Assembly: GCA_900469345.1 (NCBI GenBank)
Contig: UBWZ01000010.1
Location: forward strand, 124,001 to 188,000
Direction of reading: 5' to 3'
Length of the DNA stretch: 64,000 nt
Source: Hyphomicrobiales bacterium
GTDB lineage: Bacteria > Pseudomonadota > Alphaproteobacteria > Rhizobiales > Rhizobiaceae
The notes under the pieces were generated by a model, which saw only the letters and a list, made by a program, of their open reading frames with translations, had not been told where the DNA came from and ran no database searches. Positions 17,150 through 26,006 of the stretch are shown piece after piece. The first letter of the stretch is position 1, and the number at the start of each line of letters is the position of its first letter. The translations under genes were made by a program, and so were the position numbers.

Positions 17150-18009
17150 CTCTGCGCCCGCGCTGCTCGCCGCATCTGGAATACCGAGTAGCCGATCAGT
17201 GCCAGAACCAGCACGGCGCCGCCGGCCAGCGTCTGGATAGTCGGCGCTTCCTGGAAGATCGCCCAGATCCAGACCGGAGCGAGGACGGTTTCAAGCAGGT
17301 AGAACATCCCGACTTCCGGCCCGCTTAGATATTTCGGGCCTGTCGCCAGGCACCAGAAGGCGAGCGGGATCATCACCGCGCCGTCGAAGATGATCCAGCC
17401 CGGCGTCTCGACCTGCAGGCCTCCGGAGCCCAGGATGGCGAGCGACAGCGCCGCGGGAAGGATGGTCGCGACGAGTGGCACGAGGCCCATCTCGATCCGG
17501 GTTGCGTGCCCGACGGTGATTGCGCCGGCGAGCGCCAGGGCCGTCGCCACCGCCAGCAGATCCCCGTCCAGATGACCGCTCGAAAGCCCGTCAGAGACGA
17601 TCAGCGCGACGCCCGCCACCATCACCAGCATGGTGACGAGCGTTGCGGGCGTAGGCCGTTCGCGCAGGAACGCCCAGCCCAGAAGGGCTGCAAACATCGG
17701 CGTGAAGGCGACGATGAACACCACGTTGGCGGTCGCCGTGTGGAAGATGGCGGCGAGGAAGGTGACGGTCGACAGCCCGTAGCAAAGCCCGGCAAGCAGC
17801 CCGGCCTTTCCCGGAATGAGCGCGGCCGGTCCGCGGCCAAGCATCCGCAGGACAGCCCACAGGCAGAGGCCGACAGCAAACGTCGTCATGCTGCGAAGCG
17901 CGATGGTCGACCACATCTCGCCGTGGCCGAGCCGCACGAGCGGCACGTCGAAGGACAGCGCCAGGCCGCCGGTCGTGGTGAGCAGAAAGCCCTTGGCGTG
18001 CGTGTTCAT
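17143..18009 (-). CDS. EamA/DMT family transporter
   Basis: A 288-residue protein with ten hydrophobic helices arranged as two EamA repeats; typical pieces are LSTVTFLAAIFHTATANVVF and PMFAALLGWAFLRERP at the end of the first repeat and PEVGMFYLLETVLAPVWIWA in the second. Drug/metabolite exporters of this type carry varied small metabolites; substrate unknown. It starts 13 bp after the bpt stop on the same strand, with no good ribosome site of its own, so it is probably translated from the bpt transcript. The C-terminus is basic (MRRAARAQRA). Confidence 0.88.
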   Translation of the reverse strand: MNTHAKGFLLTTTGGLALSFDVPLVRLGHGEMWSTIALRSMTTFAVGLCLWAVLRMLGRGPAALIPGKAGLLAGLCYGLSTVTFLAAIFHTATANVVFIVAFTPMFAALLGWAFLRERPTPATLVTMLVMVAGVALIVSDGLSSGHLDGDLLAVATALALAGAITVGHATRIEMGLVPLVATILPAALSLAILGSGGLQVETPGWIIFDGAVMIPLAFWCLATGPKYLSGPEVGMFYLLETVLAPVWIWAIFQEAPTIQTLAGGAVLVLALIGYSVFQMRRAARAQRA

Positions 18010-18022
18010 CAGCGGGAAATGC

Positions 18023-18784
18023 CTAGGCCTCTTCGGGCGTGTCGTAGAGTTCCCAGCCGCGCGCGGTCAGGTGCTCCTGAGGCTGGAAGCGCGTCTTGTA
18101 GCCCATCTTCGACGAGCCTTTCACCCAGTAGCCGAGATAGACATGCGGCAGGCCGAGCGAGCGGGTGCGGTTGATGTGGTCGAGGATCATGTAGGTCCCG
18201 AGCGACTGTTTCTCGAGTTGCGGGTCGAAGAAGGAGTACACCATCGACAGCCCGTCGCTCATCTGGTCGGTAAGCGCGACGCCCATCAGTTCGCCCTTCG
18301 GAGCCTCGCCGATGCCGGCGCCCGGCAGGCGGCGCCGGTATTCGATCAGCCGCGTGTTGACATGCGTGTCCTCGACCATGATGGCGTAGTCGAGCGCCGA
18401 CATGTCGGACATCCCGCCGCGCTGGTGGCGATGGTCGAGATAGCGGCGGAACAGCGAAAACTGTTCGGTCGAGGGCTGCGCCGGGCCGATCGTCGAGACG
18501 ACATCGGCATTGGCGGCGAGCACCCGCTTCATCGATCGGGCAGGGGCGAAGTCATGGGCGAGGATGCGCACCGACACGCAGGCGCGGCAGGCTTCGCAGG
18601 CTGGCCGGTAGGCGATGTTCTGCGACCGCCGGAACCCGCCTTGGGTAAGCAGGTCGTTCATCTCCGCGGCGCGCGGGCCGACCAGATGGGTGAACACCTT
18701 GCGTTCCAGTTCCCCCGCAAGGTAGGGGCAAGCAGCCGGAGCCGTCAGGTAGAACTGCGGTGAAGGCGATGCCTGCGTATTCAT
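18023..18784 (-). CDS. bpt: Aspartate/glutamate leucyltransferase (Bpt; arginyltransferase family)
   Basis: A 253-residue aminoacyl-tRNA-protein transferase that adds an amino acid to N-terminal acidic residues, marking proteins for the N-degron pathway. The N-terminal Cys region (CPYL near 19-22; [12 protein letters not shown] near 62-73) and the C-terminal catalytic fold ([22 protein letters not shown], then [15 protein letters not shown]) are those of the ATE/Bpt family. Bacterial members usually transfer leucine. First gene of a pair with the EamA transporter downstream. Confidence 0.93.
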   Translation of the reverse strand: MNTQASPSPQFYLTAPAACPYLAGELERKVFTHLVGPRAAEMNDLLTQGGFRRSQNIAYRPACEACRACVSVRILAHDFAPARSMKRVLAANADVVSTIGPAQPSTEQFSLFRRYLDHRHQRGGMSDMSALDYAIMVEDTHVNTRLIEYRRRLPGAGIGEAPKGELMGVALTDQMSDGLSMVYSFFDPQLEKQSLGTYMILDHINRTRSLGLPHVYLGYWVKGSSKMGYKTRFQPQEHLTARGWELYDTPEEA

Positions 18785-18910
18785 GGTGCCGCGACCGGTC
18801 CCGTCGTCCAGATGTTAGGCTGAGTAGCATGGCGCATAAACGTAAAACGTCAACACTATGATGTTTGTTACTGCGCGGCAGCCAGGGTTTGCTTGCTCAG
18901 GGAGAGCGGA

Positions 18911-19393
18911 TCAGGAAGTTCTTACCATCACCGTTCCAAGCAGCATGTCGTGCACCAGACGCGAGCGTTCGGTGAACAGACCGGCCAGCAGGATCAGCGG
19001 CGTCACCACCGAGTTGATCAGCCAGAACAGCACCGTGTGCACCATCGCCGTCAGGAAATCCATCCGTCGGCCATCGACGCGCGCAAGGGCGATCCCCATC
19101 GCACGCATGCCGGGGGTCGCCTGGCTCGGGCCGCCGAGCGTAAAGCCGAAGTACAGCAGCGCCACGATCACGAACAGGGCCGGGTAGAGCATAAAACCGA
19201 GACCCAGCGTGATGATCCCCAGAAAGAAGACGACCACGGCCGCCGGGATGCACAGGAGGAGCACGATCAGGTAGTCGATCACGAACGCCATGACGCGTCG
19301 CGACAGGACGCCGCTATAGGCGCGCCAGTCTTCGGGGGCGGCAAGGGTAGGGTTGGGGTCGATGCTCATGGCGCGGGTGTCTCCTGTTCCCAC
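18911..19393 (-). CDS. RDD family membrane protein
   Basis: A 160-residue protein with three hydrophobic helices (MAFVIDYLIVLLLCIPAAVV, LYPALFVIVALLYFGFTLGG, MVHTVLFWLINSVVTPLIL) and the RDD-type signature around the first one (R-R-V-M-A-F-V-I-D) plus G-M-R-A-M-G-I-A-L-A-R in the loop. RDD proteins are inner-membrane proteins of unclear, sometimes transport-related, function. It lies between hemB and bpt on the same strand, with 59 and 126 bp gaps, so it is probably its own unit. Confidence 0.88.
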   Translation of the reverse strand: MGTGDTRAMSIDPNPTLAAPEDWRAYSGVLSRRVMAFVIDYLIVLLLCIPAAVVVFFLGIITLGLGFMLYPALFVIVALLYFGFTLGGPSQATPGMRAMGIALARVDGRRMDFLTAMVHTVLFWLINSVVTPLILLAGLFTERSRLVHDMLLGTVMVRTS

Positions 19394-19452
19394 AGGATAT
19401 GGGGACGCGCGCTGCGCGCAACAAGATTCTTGAGCATCGACCGGCTACATCT

Positions 19453-20466
19453 TCAGGCGCCTGTGGAAAGCCTCTTGGCCACGTCCATGGCGAAATAGGT
19501 GAGGATGCCGTCGCAACCCGCCCGCTTGAAGCACAGCAGCGTCTCCATCATGATCCGCTCGCCGTCGATCCAGCCGTTCATCGCGGCGGCCTTGATCTGC
19601 GTATACTCGCCGGAGACCTGGTAGGCGTAGGTGGGAAGGCCGAACGCATCCTTGATCCGCCAACAGATGTCGAGATAGGCGATGCCGGGCTTAACCATCA
19701 GCATGTCGGCGCCTTCCTCCACGTCGAGCGCCGCATCGCGCATCGCTTCCGTCGCATTGGCCGGCGAGATGTAATAGCTGTTCTTGTCGCCCTTCAGCAG
19801 GCCACCGGTATTGATCGCGTCGCGATAGGGCCCGTAGAAGCCGGAGGAGAACTTCGTCGCATAGGACATGATCCCGACCTCCTGGTGGCCGGCGGCGTCG
19901 AGCCCGCGGCGGATCGCGCCGATGCGGCCGTCCATCATCTCCGACGGAGCGATGATGTCGGCGCCGGCATCTGCCTGCATCACCGCGGCCCGCACCACCT
20001 GGTCGACTGTCTCGTCGTTGACGATCCTGCCGTCGCGCAGGATGCCGTCGTGGCCGTGGCTGGTGAACGGATCGAGAGCGACGTCGGTGATCAGGCCGAT
20101 GTTCGGCACCGCCTGTTTGACGGCGTGTGTGAACTGGTGGATCAGATTGTCGGCTTCAAGGATCTCGGAGCCGGAAATGTCGCGCTTGCTCATCTCGACG
20201 TCGGGGAAGGGGGCGATCGCCGGAATTCCGAGATCCGCCGCCTCGCGGATCGCCTCGACGGCTTTGTCCACGCTCATCCGGTTGACCCCAGGCATCGACC
20301 GGATCGGATCGACGATACCGGTGCCCGGCACGATGAAGATCGGCCAGATCAGGTCGTCAACCGTCAGCCGGTTTTCCTGCACCATGCGACGCGTCCAGTC
20401 CGCCTTGCGGTTGCGTCTCATCCGCCGGTGTCCGGTGATCTCGTCGACCAGATGCGTCTTGTCCAT
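19453..20466 (-). CDS. hemB: Delta-aminolevulinic acid dehydratase (porphobilinogen synthase)
   Basis: A 337-residue enzyme that condenses two 5-aminolevulinate molecules to porphobilinogen in heme and cobalamin synthesis. Active-site segments are visible: APSEMMDG, SYATKFSSGFYGPYRDA with a Schiff-base lysine, and LMVKPG with the second lysine. The metal loop reads DVALDPFTSHGHDG, with Asp/Ala in place of the zinc cysteines, so it belongs to the Mg-dependent type typical of rhizobia. The start is ATG 20466 (AGAGGC upstream). A separate transcript is likely. Confidence 0.96.
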   Translation of the reverse strand: MDKTHLVDEITGHRRMRRNRKADWTRRMVQENRLTVDDLIWPIFIVPGTGIVDPIRSMPGVNRMSVDKAVEAIREAADLGIPAIAPFPDVEMSKRDISGSEILEADNLIHQFTHAVKQAVPNIGLITDVALDPFTSHGHDGILRDGRIVNDETVDQVVRAAVMQADAGADIIAPSEMMDGRIGAIRRGLDAAGHQEVGIMSYATKFSSGFYGPYRDAINTGGLLKGDKNSYYISPANATEAMRDAALDVEEGADMLMVKPGIAYLDICWRIKDAFGLPTYAYQVSGEYTQIKAAAMNGWIDGERIMMETLLCFKRAGCDGILTYFAMDVAKRLSTGA

Positions 20467-20568
20467 GAAGCTGCCTCTTTTGATATCCTTGCTTTGGGCA
20501 GCCTTTATCACGTGCGGACCGGCTTGCGAATGCGCGCCTTCGCCGCAAGCCGTGCCGACCATTAATGA

Positions 20569-20949
20569 CTAGATCCAGAGATCGTTCTGCGCTGTTCGCT
20601 CGCCGCCTTCCGCACCGGTATTGATCGTCCCTCGCGGCTCGATCAGCATCATCCGCACCTCGTCCGCCGCAAACGGCTTGTGGCGCACGCCCTTCGGCAC
20701 GACGAACATTTCGCCAGGCCCGATCTCCACGAAGCCATCGGTGAAGTCGATCCGCAACAGGCCGTCGATCACGATGAAGGCTTCGTCAGTCTCCGGATGG
20801 TCGTGCCACAGGAAGTCGCCCTGGATGCGCACCAGCTTGAACTGGTTGTCGTTGAGTTCGGCAACCACACGGGGCTGCCAGAGGTCGGGGATCAGTTTCA
20901 GCTTGTCGGCGAAATTGATGGCTGCGTGGCGACGGTCTGCAATGGTCAT
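20569..20949 (-). CDS. Cupin domain protein
   Basis: A 126-residue single-domain cupin. The first metal motif appears as WHDHPETDEAFIVIDG (two His, one Glu) and the second as PGEMFVVPKGVRHKPFA (His), enough for a metal-binding cupin. No fused domain and no signal peptide. Small cupins of this type have diverse functions, from isomerases to sensors, and no reaction can be named. Encoded between hemB and the DUF6163 gene, alone on its strand. Confidence 0.88.
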   Translation of the reverse strand: MTIADRRHAAINFADKLKLIPDLWQPRVVAELNDNQFKLVRIQGDFLWHDHPETDEAFIVIDGLLRIDFTDGFVEIGPGEMFVVPKGVRHKPFAADEVRMMLIEPRGTINTGAEGGERTAQNDLWI

Positions 20950-21079
20950 GCCTGCTCCTGTGTTGCTTGAGCGTCGCTAGCAAGGATGCGGCCACTCCGT
21001 CTTGAACATTTGTGCATTGCTGCTCGCCGGCCGGAGGCGGCACTGGCGGCAGGGCCGACGCGTCGCTAGTGTGCGGCGT

Positions 21080-21511
21080 ATGAACCCTGATTCACCCCAT
21101 GTGCCGCGCCGGACGCTGACAGAAATCCTCTTCGTGATCTTCCTGCGGATGATTGCGATCGCATGCCTGTGGTTCGGCCTGCAGTACTGGGGGATGCTGG
21201 TGGGCTATTCGCTGCGGGGCATGGCTCGCTTCGATTTGCTCAACCTGCCCTGGAAGGTCGCCGCCTCGGCGCTTGCCGTCCTTTTCCCGGTCGCTTCGCT
21301 CGGGCTCTGGCTGGCGGTGTCCTGGGGCGCCGTTCTGTGGACGATTGCCGCGGCGACGCAGGTGCTCATGTATACGGTCTGGCCGCAGACCTTTGGCCAC
21401 AACACGCTCGTGCCCCTGTTGCACAGCCTGGTTGCGGCCCTCTACCTGATTTTTCGGCTGTCTTTATGGCTCGAAGAACGCCGCAAGGCGGAGAGGGTAA
21501 GAACCGATTAA
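21080..21511 (+). CDS. DUF6163 family membrane protein
   Basis: A 143-residue protein with four hydrophobic segments (LTEILFVIFLRMIAIACLWF, VAASALAVLFPVASLGLWLAV, AVLWTIAAATQVLMYTV, LLHSLVAALYLIFRLSLWL), matching a rhizobial family of unknown role usually found just upstream of ldtR. The ATG at 21080 gives M-N-P-D-S-P-H; the frame is open for 78 bp upstream. The 238 bp to ldtR suggest a separate transcript. Location next to a cell-wall regulator hints at an envelope role, by context only. Confidence 0.8.
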   Translation: MNPDSPHVPRRTLTEILFVIFLRMIAIACLWFGLQYWGMLVGYSLRGMARFDLLNLPWKVAASALAVLFPVASLGLWLAVSWGAVLWTIAAATQVLMYTVWPQTFGHNTLVPLLHSLVAALYLIFRLSLWLEERRKAERVRTD

Positions 21512-21748
21512 CCTTGTAATTAAAGCTTTGAACGCCGGATTCGAGCTGTTTTTCAGCGTCAAGTCATTGATATTGCTTGGCCTGCCTCCAGGGTGGCAGC
21601 TCTGCTCGCGGCATCCGTCGCCGCCGAAAAATTGCGATAACCACCTGTTAACCCAACGTTTTAAGTCGAATTTTATCGGCCTGCCGTAGTGTCTACCTCA
21701 AGGCGGGATTATCAAAAACACACCGCCAAACAAAACAGTGAGGCAGTC

Positions 21749-22264
21749 ATGTTGAACACCAAAGTCAAGCCGCAGGCTGCGGCCGTTGCAGATACGCATG
21801 AGCACACCATCCGCTCGCTTTACATGCAATCGCTGCATCTGGTGGAGCGCCTTCACCGCCGCCTTCTCGACGTCATCAAGGACGAGTTCGACCGCCAGGG
21901 TCGCGACGACGTCAACGCCGTCCAGGCCCTGCTGCTGTTCAACATCGGGAATTCCGAACTGACCGCCGGTGAGCTTCGCTCCCGCGGCTACTATCTCGGC
22001 TCCAACGTTTCCTACAACGTCAAGAAGTTGGTCGACCTCGGGCTCATCAATCACCAGCGTTCGCGCATCGACCGTCGCTCGGTCCGCATCAGCCTGACCC
22101 CGGAAGGCCAGTCGATCGCCGAAACCGTCGGAAAGCTCTACGAGCGCCACATCGGATCGATTGAAAAGGTTGGCGGCATCGGCGAAACCGAGTTCTCGCA
22201 GATGAACAAGCTGCTGCAGCGCCTCGACCGCTTCTGGAACGACCAGATCATGTATCGCCTGTAA
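21749..22264 (+). CDS. ldtR: MarR-family regulator LdtR
   Basis: A 171-residue winged-helix regulator with LTAGELRSRGYYLGSNVSYN as recognition region and RSRIDRRSVRISLTPEG as the wing. This form, with the adjacent L,D-transpeptidase gene, corresponds to LdtR of Liberibacter and rhizobia, which activates the transpeptidase gene and links cell-wall remodelling to osmotic stress tolerance. The ATG at 21749 is preferred (GAGG just upstream) over the upstream ATG at 21689. A terminator follows at 22330-22360, so the transpeptidase has its own promoter in the 323-bp gap. Confidence 0.9.
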   Translation: MLNTKVKPQAAAVADTHEHTIRSLYMQSLHLVERLHRRLLDVIKDEFDRQGRDDVNAVQALLLFNIGNSELTAGELRSRGYYLGSNVSYNVKKLVDLGLINHQRSRIDRRSVRISLTPEGQSIAETVGKLYERHIGSIEKVGGIGETEFSQMNKLLQRLDRFWNDQIMYRL

Positions 22265-22329
22265 TGCCGACGTGGCCGGCCTGATCCACCGGGCCTGCCC
22301 CAGGCACGACCAGACCTCCAAGCGATCGG

Positions 22330-22360
22330 AACCGGAGCGCTCCCTGCGCCTCCGGTTTTC
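22330..22360 (+). terminator. Rho-independent terminator of ldtR
   Basis: AACCGGAG and CTCCGGTT form an outer stem with an inner GCGC/GCGC stem and a TTTTC end, 66 bp after the ldtR stop. Confidence 0.8.
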
Positions 22361-22587
22361 GCGCGTCACATGGGTTTTTCGGTGCGATCGATGACGCTTC
22401 AACACGCCTTCGTGACGCGTGCCGTACCAGACACGAATTGGCCATATTGCTATGTGACCGCCAGATGATGTAGCAGGCGGATAATCTCGCGTTGGCGTCG
22501 ACAGACGGGGCAACTTGTCCGAAGTCGGCGCCTTTTGCGCTTTATTTAACCATATGCCCGTAGCTGTTGCCTTTGCCCTGGGATCAG
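22361..22587 (+). promoter_or_regulatory. Promoter region of the L,D-transpeptidase gene (intergenic)
   Basis: This remainder of a 323-bp gap holds no gene I can support. An AT-rich stretch before the start codon (around 22535-22555, CGCTTTATTTAACCATATG) is a plausible core promoter. By analogy with Liberibacter, LdtR should bind here, but I cannot identify the exact box. Confidence 0.35.
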
Positions 22588-23931
22588 ATGGATAGAATGA
22601 TGTCGAAGAAGATCGGATCTGAACTTGTTTCCCGCCGGACGCTCCTGCGTTCCGCCTTATCGGCCGGCGCGGCCGCCATTGCGGCGCCGGTGCTGGCGCA
22701 AGACACGATGAACGATTTGATCAATGCGCGCGGCCGTGGCACCTGGGACGATCAGTTCGACGCGCAGGTGTCGCGCACGGCCGGCGGCACGGTCTCCAAC
22801 ACACCTATTCTGAGCCCGCAGTCGGTTTCCAACATTCAGCAGGCCATTTCCCAGTACCAGCAGATCGTGTCTTCGGGCGGCTGGCCGCAGGTCAACGCGC
22901 AGCCGGGACGCCTCCGTCTCGGCGTCGTCGACCCCTCGGTGCAGGCGCTTCGGCAGCGGCTGATGATCGTCGGCGACATGCCGCGCGAGGCGGGCATTTC
23001 CAGCTCCTTCGACAGCTATGTCGATGGTGCGGTCAAGCGCTTCCAGGCCCGTCACGGCCTCCCGGCCGACGGCGTGCTGGGCGAATACACCATCAAGGCG
23101 CTCAACGTGCCCGCGGACGTGCGCCTGCAGCAGCTCAACACCAACCTCATCCGCCTGCAGACCTTCCCGGGTGATCTCGGCCGTCGGCACGTCATGGTCA
23201 ACATCCCGGCGACCTATATCGAAGCCGTTCAGGACGGGCAGGTGGTGCTTCGCCACAGCGCCATCGTAGGCCGGCTGAGCCGCCCGACTCACATCATCAA
23301 TTCAAAGATCTACGAGGTGATCCTCAACCCTTACTGGACCGCGCCGCGCTCGATCATCCAGAAGGATATCGTGCCCCTGATGCGCAAGGATCCGACCTAT
23401 CTCGCCCGCAACAACATCCGCCTGCTCGACGGCAAGGGTGAGGAAGTGGCGCCCGAGACGGTTGACTGGAACGCCGAGAAGGCTCCGAACCTGATGTTCC
23501 GTCAGGATCCGGGCAAGAACAACGCCATGGCATCCACCAAGATCAACTTCCACAACCCGAACAACGAATACATGCACGACACGCCCGAACAGGGCCTGTT
23601 CAACAAGCTGATGCGCTTCGATAGCTCTGGCTGCGTGCGTGTGCAGAACGTCCGCGATCTTGCGGTCTGGCTGCTGGGCGAAAATCCCGACTGGCCACGC
23701 CAGCGCATCGAGAGCGTGATCGCCAGCCGCGTCAACACGCCGATCAAGCTGTCGCAGGAAGTGCCGGTCTACTTCTCCTATATCAGCGCCTGGTCCGCCA
23801 AGGATGGCGTGGTACAGTTCCGCGACGACATCTACCAGATGGACGGCGACCAGGAGCTTGCGCTGCAGACGACCGCCGGCATGGAAAAGTCGCCGGGTTC
23901 GATCGACCAGGACGCCGTGCTTCCGCAGTAG
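22588..23931 (+). CDS. L,D-transpeptidase with peptidoglycan-binding domain
   Basis: A 447-residue exported enzyme. The N-terminus has a twin-arginine-like signal (SRRTLLRSALSAGAAAIAAP, then A-Q). A PG_binding_1 domain follows (AVKRFQARHGLPADGVLGEYT, near residues 150-170), then the YkuD catalytic domain with H-x-x-N-P-N and the active-site stretch RFDSSGCVRVQN containing the catalytic cysteine. It makes 3-3 cross-links in peptidoglycan or attaches proteins to it. The start is taken at ATG 22588; ATGs at 22597 and 22600 are alternatives. It sits downstream of ldtR, its probable activator. Confidence 0.92.
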   Translation: MDRMMSKKIGSELVSRRTLLRSALSAGAAAIAAPVLAQDTMNDLINARGRGTWDDQFDAQVSRTAGGTVSNTPILSPQSVSNIQQAISQYQQIVSSGGWPQVNAQPGRLRLGVVDPSVQALRQRLMIVGDMPREAGISSSFDSYVDGAVKRFQARHGLPADGVLGEYTIKALNVPADVRLQQLNTNLIRLQTFPGDLGRRHVMVNIPATYIEAVQDGQVVLRHSAIVGRLSRPTHIINSKIYEVILNPYWTAPRSIIQKDIVPLMRKDPTYLARNNIRLLDGKGEEVAPETVDWNAEKAPNLMFRQDPGKNNAMASTKINFHNPNNEYMHDTPEQGLFNKLMRFDSSGCVRVQNVRDLAVWLLGENPDWPRQRIESVIASRVNTPIKLSQEVPVYFSYISAWSAKDGVVQFRDDIYQMDGDQELALQTTAGMEKSPGSIDQDAVLPQ

Positions 23932-23956
23932 GCTTTCGTGCATGATGATTGGTGAG

Positions 23957-23982
23957 GAATGGCCACTGAACAGTGGCCATTC
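23957..23982. terminator. Perfect palindrome after the L,D-transpeptidase gene
   Basis: GAATGGCCACTG and its exact complement CAGTGGCCATTC are separated by only two bases, 26 bp after the stop. It could act as a terminator or mRNA-stabilising hairpin; there is no T-run. Confidence 0.5.
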
Positions 23983-24073
23983 GCATGTCTGGGGGCGGGT
24001 TTGATTTTTCCAACCCTTCGAACAGCACCGACCGCGTCCATACGTTTGGCCTTGATGGCTGCCCAGCACCTGA

Positions 24074-24194
24074 CGGCCTGAGGCCGCACCGAAAACGGGC
24101 TGCCATATGCGTTTTCGGGGGGCTCCGTCCGAGTTCAGCCTGCAAATGTCGCTGTCCGTATTGCCCTGCCTCCGAGGGGGAGATATGACCCCTC
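24074..24194 (+). promoter_or_regulatory. Structured leader upstream of glyA
   Basis: Three stems are visible: CGGCC/GGCCG (24074-24086), an exact 8-bp CCGAAAAC/GTTTTCGG stem (24089-24118) and GAGGGG/CCCCTC (24174-24194), the last 31 bp before the glyA start. No riboswitch family was recognised; the leader could be a terminator/antiterminator or simply promoter DNA. Confidence 0.3.
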
Positions 24195-24225
24195 ACATCG
24201 CCTTCCCTTGCTTGAGGAGCTCTCC

Positions 24226-25515
24226 ATGTCGAACAACGACGCCTTCTTCTCCCGCCCGCTTGCAGATTCCGATCCGGAAATCTTTGGCGCGATCGAGAAG
24301 GAGCTGGGCCGCCAGCGCCACGAGATCGAGCTGATCGCCTCCGAAAACATCGTCTCGCGCGCCGTGCTCGAAGCGCAGGGCTCGATCATGACCAACAAGT
24401 ACGCGGAAGGCTATCCGGGCAAGCGCTATTACGGCGGCTGCCAATTCGTCGATATCGCCGAGGAACTGGCGATCGAGCGCGCCAAGAAGCTCTTCGGCGT
24501 CGGCTTTGCGAACGTCCAGCCCAACTCCGGCTCGCAGATGAACCAGGCCGTGTTTCTGGCGCTGCTGCAGCCGGGTGATACCTTCATGGGCCTCGACCTG
24601 AATTCCGGTGGCCATCTGACGCATGGGTCGCCGGTCAACATGTCCGGCAAGTGGTTCAACGTCGTGTCCTACGGCGTTCGCGAAGAAGACCATCAGCTCG
24701 ACATGGACGACGTGGCCGAGAAGGCCCGTGCCAATAAGCCGAAGCTGATCATTGCCGGCGGCACCGCCTATTCCCGCATCTGGGACTGGAAGCGTTTCCG
24801 CGAAATCGCCGACGAAGTCGGTGCCTATCTGATGGTCGACATGGCCCATATCGCCGGCCTCGTCGCCGGCGGCCAGCATCCGTCGCCGTTTCCGCATTGC
24901 CATGTCGCGACCACGACCACCCACAAGTCGCTGCGCGGACCGCGCGGCGGCATGATCCTCACCAATGACGAGGATCTGGCCAAGAAATTCAACTCGGCAG
25001 TCTTCCCGGGCCTCCAGGGCGGCCCGCTGATGCACGTGATCGCCGCCAAGGCAGTCGCCTTCGGCGAGGCGCTGAAGCCCGAGTTCAAGGATTATGCGGC
25101 TCAGATCGTCAAGAACGCCAAGACGCTTGCCGATACGCTGACCCGCCATAACCTCGACATCGTGTCCGGCGGCACCGACAACCACCTGATGCTGGTCGAC
25201 CTTCGCAAAAAGAACGCCACCGGCAAGCGGGCAGAGGCGGCGCTTGGTCGTGCCTTCATCACCTGCAACAAGAACGGCATCCCCTTCGATCCGGAAAAGC
25301 CCTTCGTTACCTCGGGTATCCGCCTCGGCACGCCGGCTGGCACCACCCGCGGCTTCAAGGAAGCTGAATTCGCCGAAATCGGAAACCTGATCGTCGAAGT
25401 CCTCGACGGCCTCAAGGTCGCCAATTCGGATGAGGGAAATGCCGGCGTGGAAGCCGATGTCCGCAACCGGGTCGTGGCCTTGACGGACCGCTTCCCCATG
25501 TACCCCTACATGTAA
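24226..25515 (+). CDS. glyA: Serine hydroxymethyltransferase
   Basis: A 429-residue PLP enzyme interconverting serine and glycine with tetrahydrofolate, the main source of one-carbon units. Conserved sections include [20 protein letters not shown] at the N-terminus, [16 protein letters not shown], and the PLP lysine in [14 protein letters not shown]. The ATG at 24226 has GAGGAG 8 bp upstream. It heads the conserved rhizobial run glyA-nrdR-ribD-ribE-ribH-nusB; nrdR starts 9 bp after its stop, so at least those two are cotranscribed. Confidence 0.97.
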   Translation: MSNNDAFFSRPLADSDPEIFGAIEKELGRQRHEIELIASENIVSRAVLEAQGSIMTNKYAEGYPGKRYYGGCQFVDIAEELAIERAKKLFGVGFANVQPNSGSQMNQAVFLALLQPGDTFMGLDLNSGGHLTHGSPVNMSGKWFNVVSYGVREEDHQLDMDDVAEKARANKPKLIIAGGTAYSRIWDWKRFREIADEVGAYLMVDMAHIAGLVAGGQHPSPFPHCHVATTTTHKSLRGPRGGMILTNDEDLAKKFNSAVFPGLQGGPLMHVIAAKAVAFGEALKPEFKDYAAQIVKNAKTLADTLTRHNLDIVSGGTDNHLMLVDLRKKNATGKRAEAALGRAFITCNKNGIPFDPEKPFVTSGIRLGTPAGTTRGFKEAEFAEIGNLIVEVLDGLKVANSDEGNAGVEADVRNRVVALTDRFPMYPYM

Positions 25516-25524
25516 GGCGAAGGA

Positions 25525-26004
25525 ATGCGCTGTCCCTATTGCGGCTCGGAAGATACGCAGGTCAAGGATTCCCGCCCGGCGGAGGATTACACCTCCATCC
25601 GCCGTCGGCGGATCTGCCCCGATTGCGGCGGTCGTTTCACGACCTTCGAACGGGTACAGCTGCGCGAGCTGATGGTCACCAAGAAGACCGGCCGCAAGGT
25701 GCCGTTCGACCGCAACAAGCTGGTAAGGTCGTTCCAGATCGCTCTGCGCAAGCGGCCGATCGACGGCGACCGCATCGAGAGGGCGGTTTCGGGCATCGTC
25801 CGGCGGCTGGAAAGCTCCGGTGAAAGCGAGATCAGCTCGGAGCAGATCGGCCTGCAGGTGCTCGAGGCGCTGAAGAGCCTCGATGACGTCGCCTTCGTTC
25901 GCTACGCGTCCGTCTACCGCGATTTCTCCCATGCGGAAGATTTCGAGAAGGTGATCCAGGAGATCAACGCCAAGATCGCCCGCGATCCGGGCGTGGAGAA
26001 CTGA
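25525..26004 (+). CDS. nrdR: Transcriptional repressor NrdR
   Basis: A 159-residue repressor of ribonucleotide reductase genes. It has the zinc ribbon ([17 protein letters not shown] and [14 protein letters not shown], four cysteines) and an ATP-cone domain ([13 protein letters not shown] to about residue 140) that senses ATP/dATP. Start ATG 25525 with AAGG upstream. It is followed by ribD after 2 bp, so translation is coupled. No NrdR box was recognised in this window, which is expected because targets are the nrd operons. Confidence 0.97.
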   Translation: MRCPYCGSEDTQVKDSRPAEDYTSIRRRRICPDCGGRFTTFERVQLRELMVTKKTGRKVPFDRNKLVRSFQIALRKRPIDGDRIERAVSGIVRRLESSGESEISSEQIGLQVLEALKSLDDVAFVRYASVYRDFSHAEDFEKVIQEINAKIARDPGVEN

Positions 26005-26006
26005 AC

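Noticed and set aside
24193..25932. A 579-codon minus-strand open frame opposite glyA-nrdR
   Set aside because: Antisense shadow of two well-supported genes; no ribosome site and no domain.
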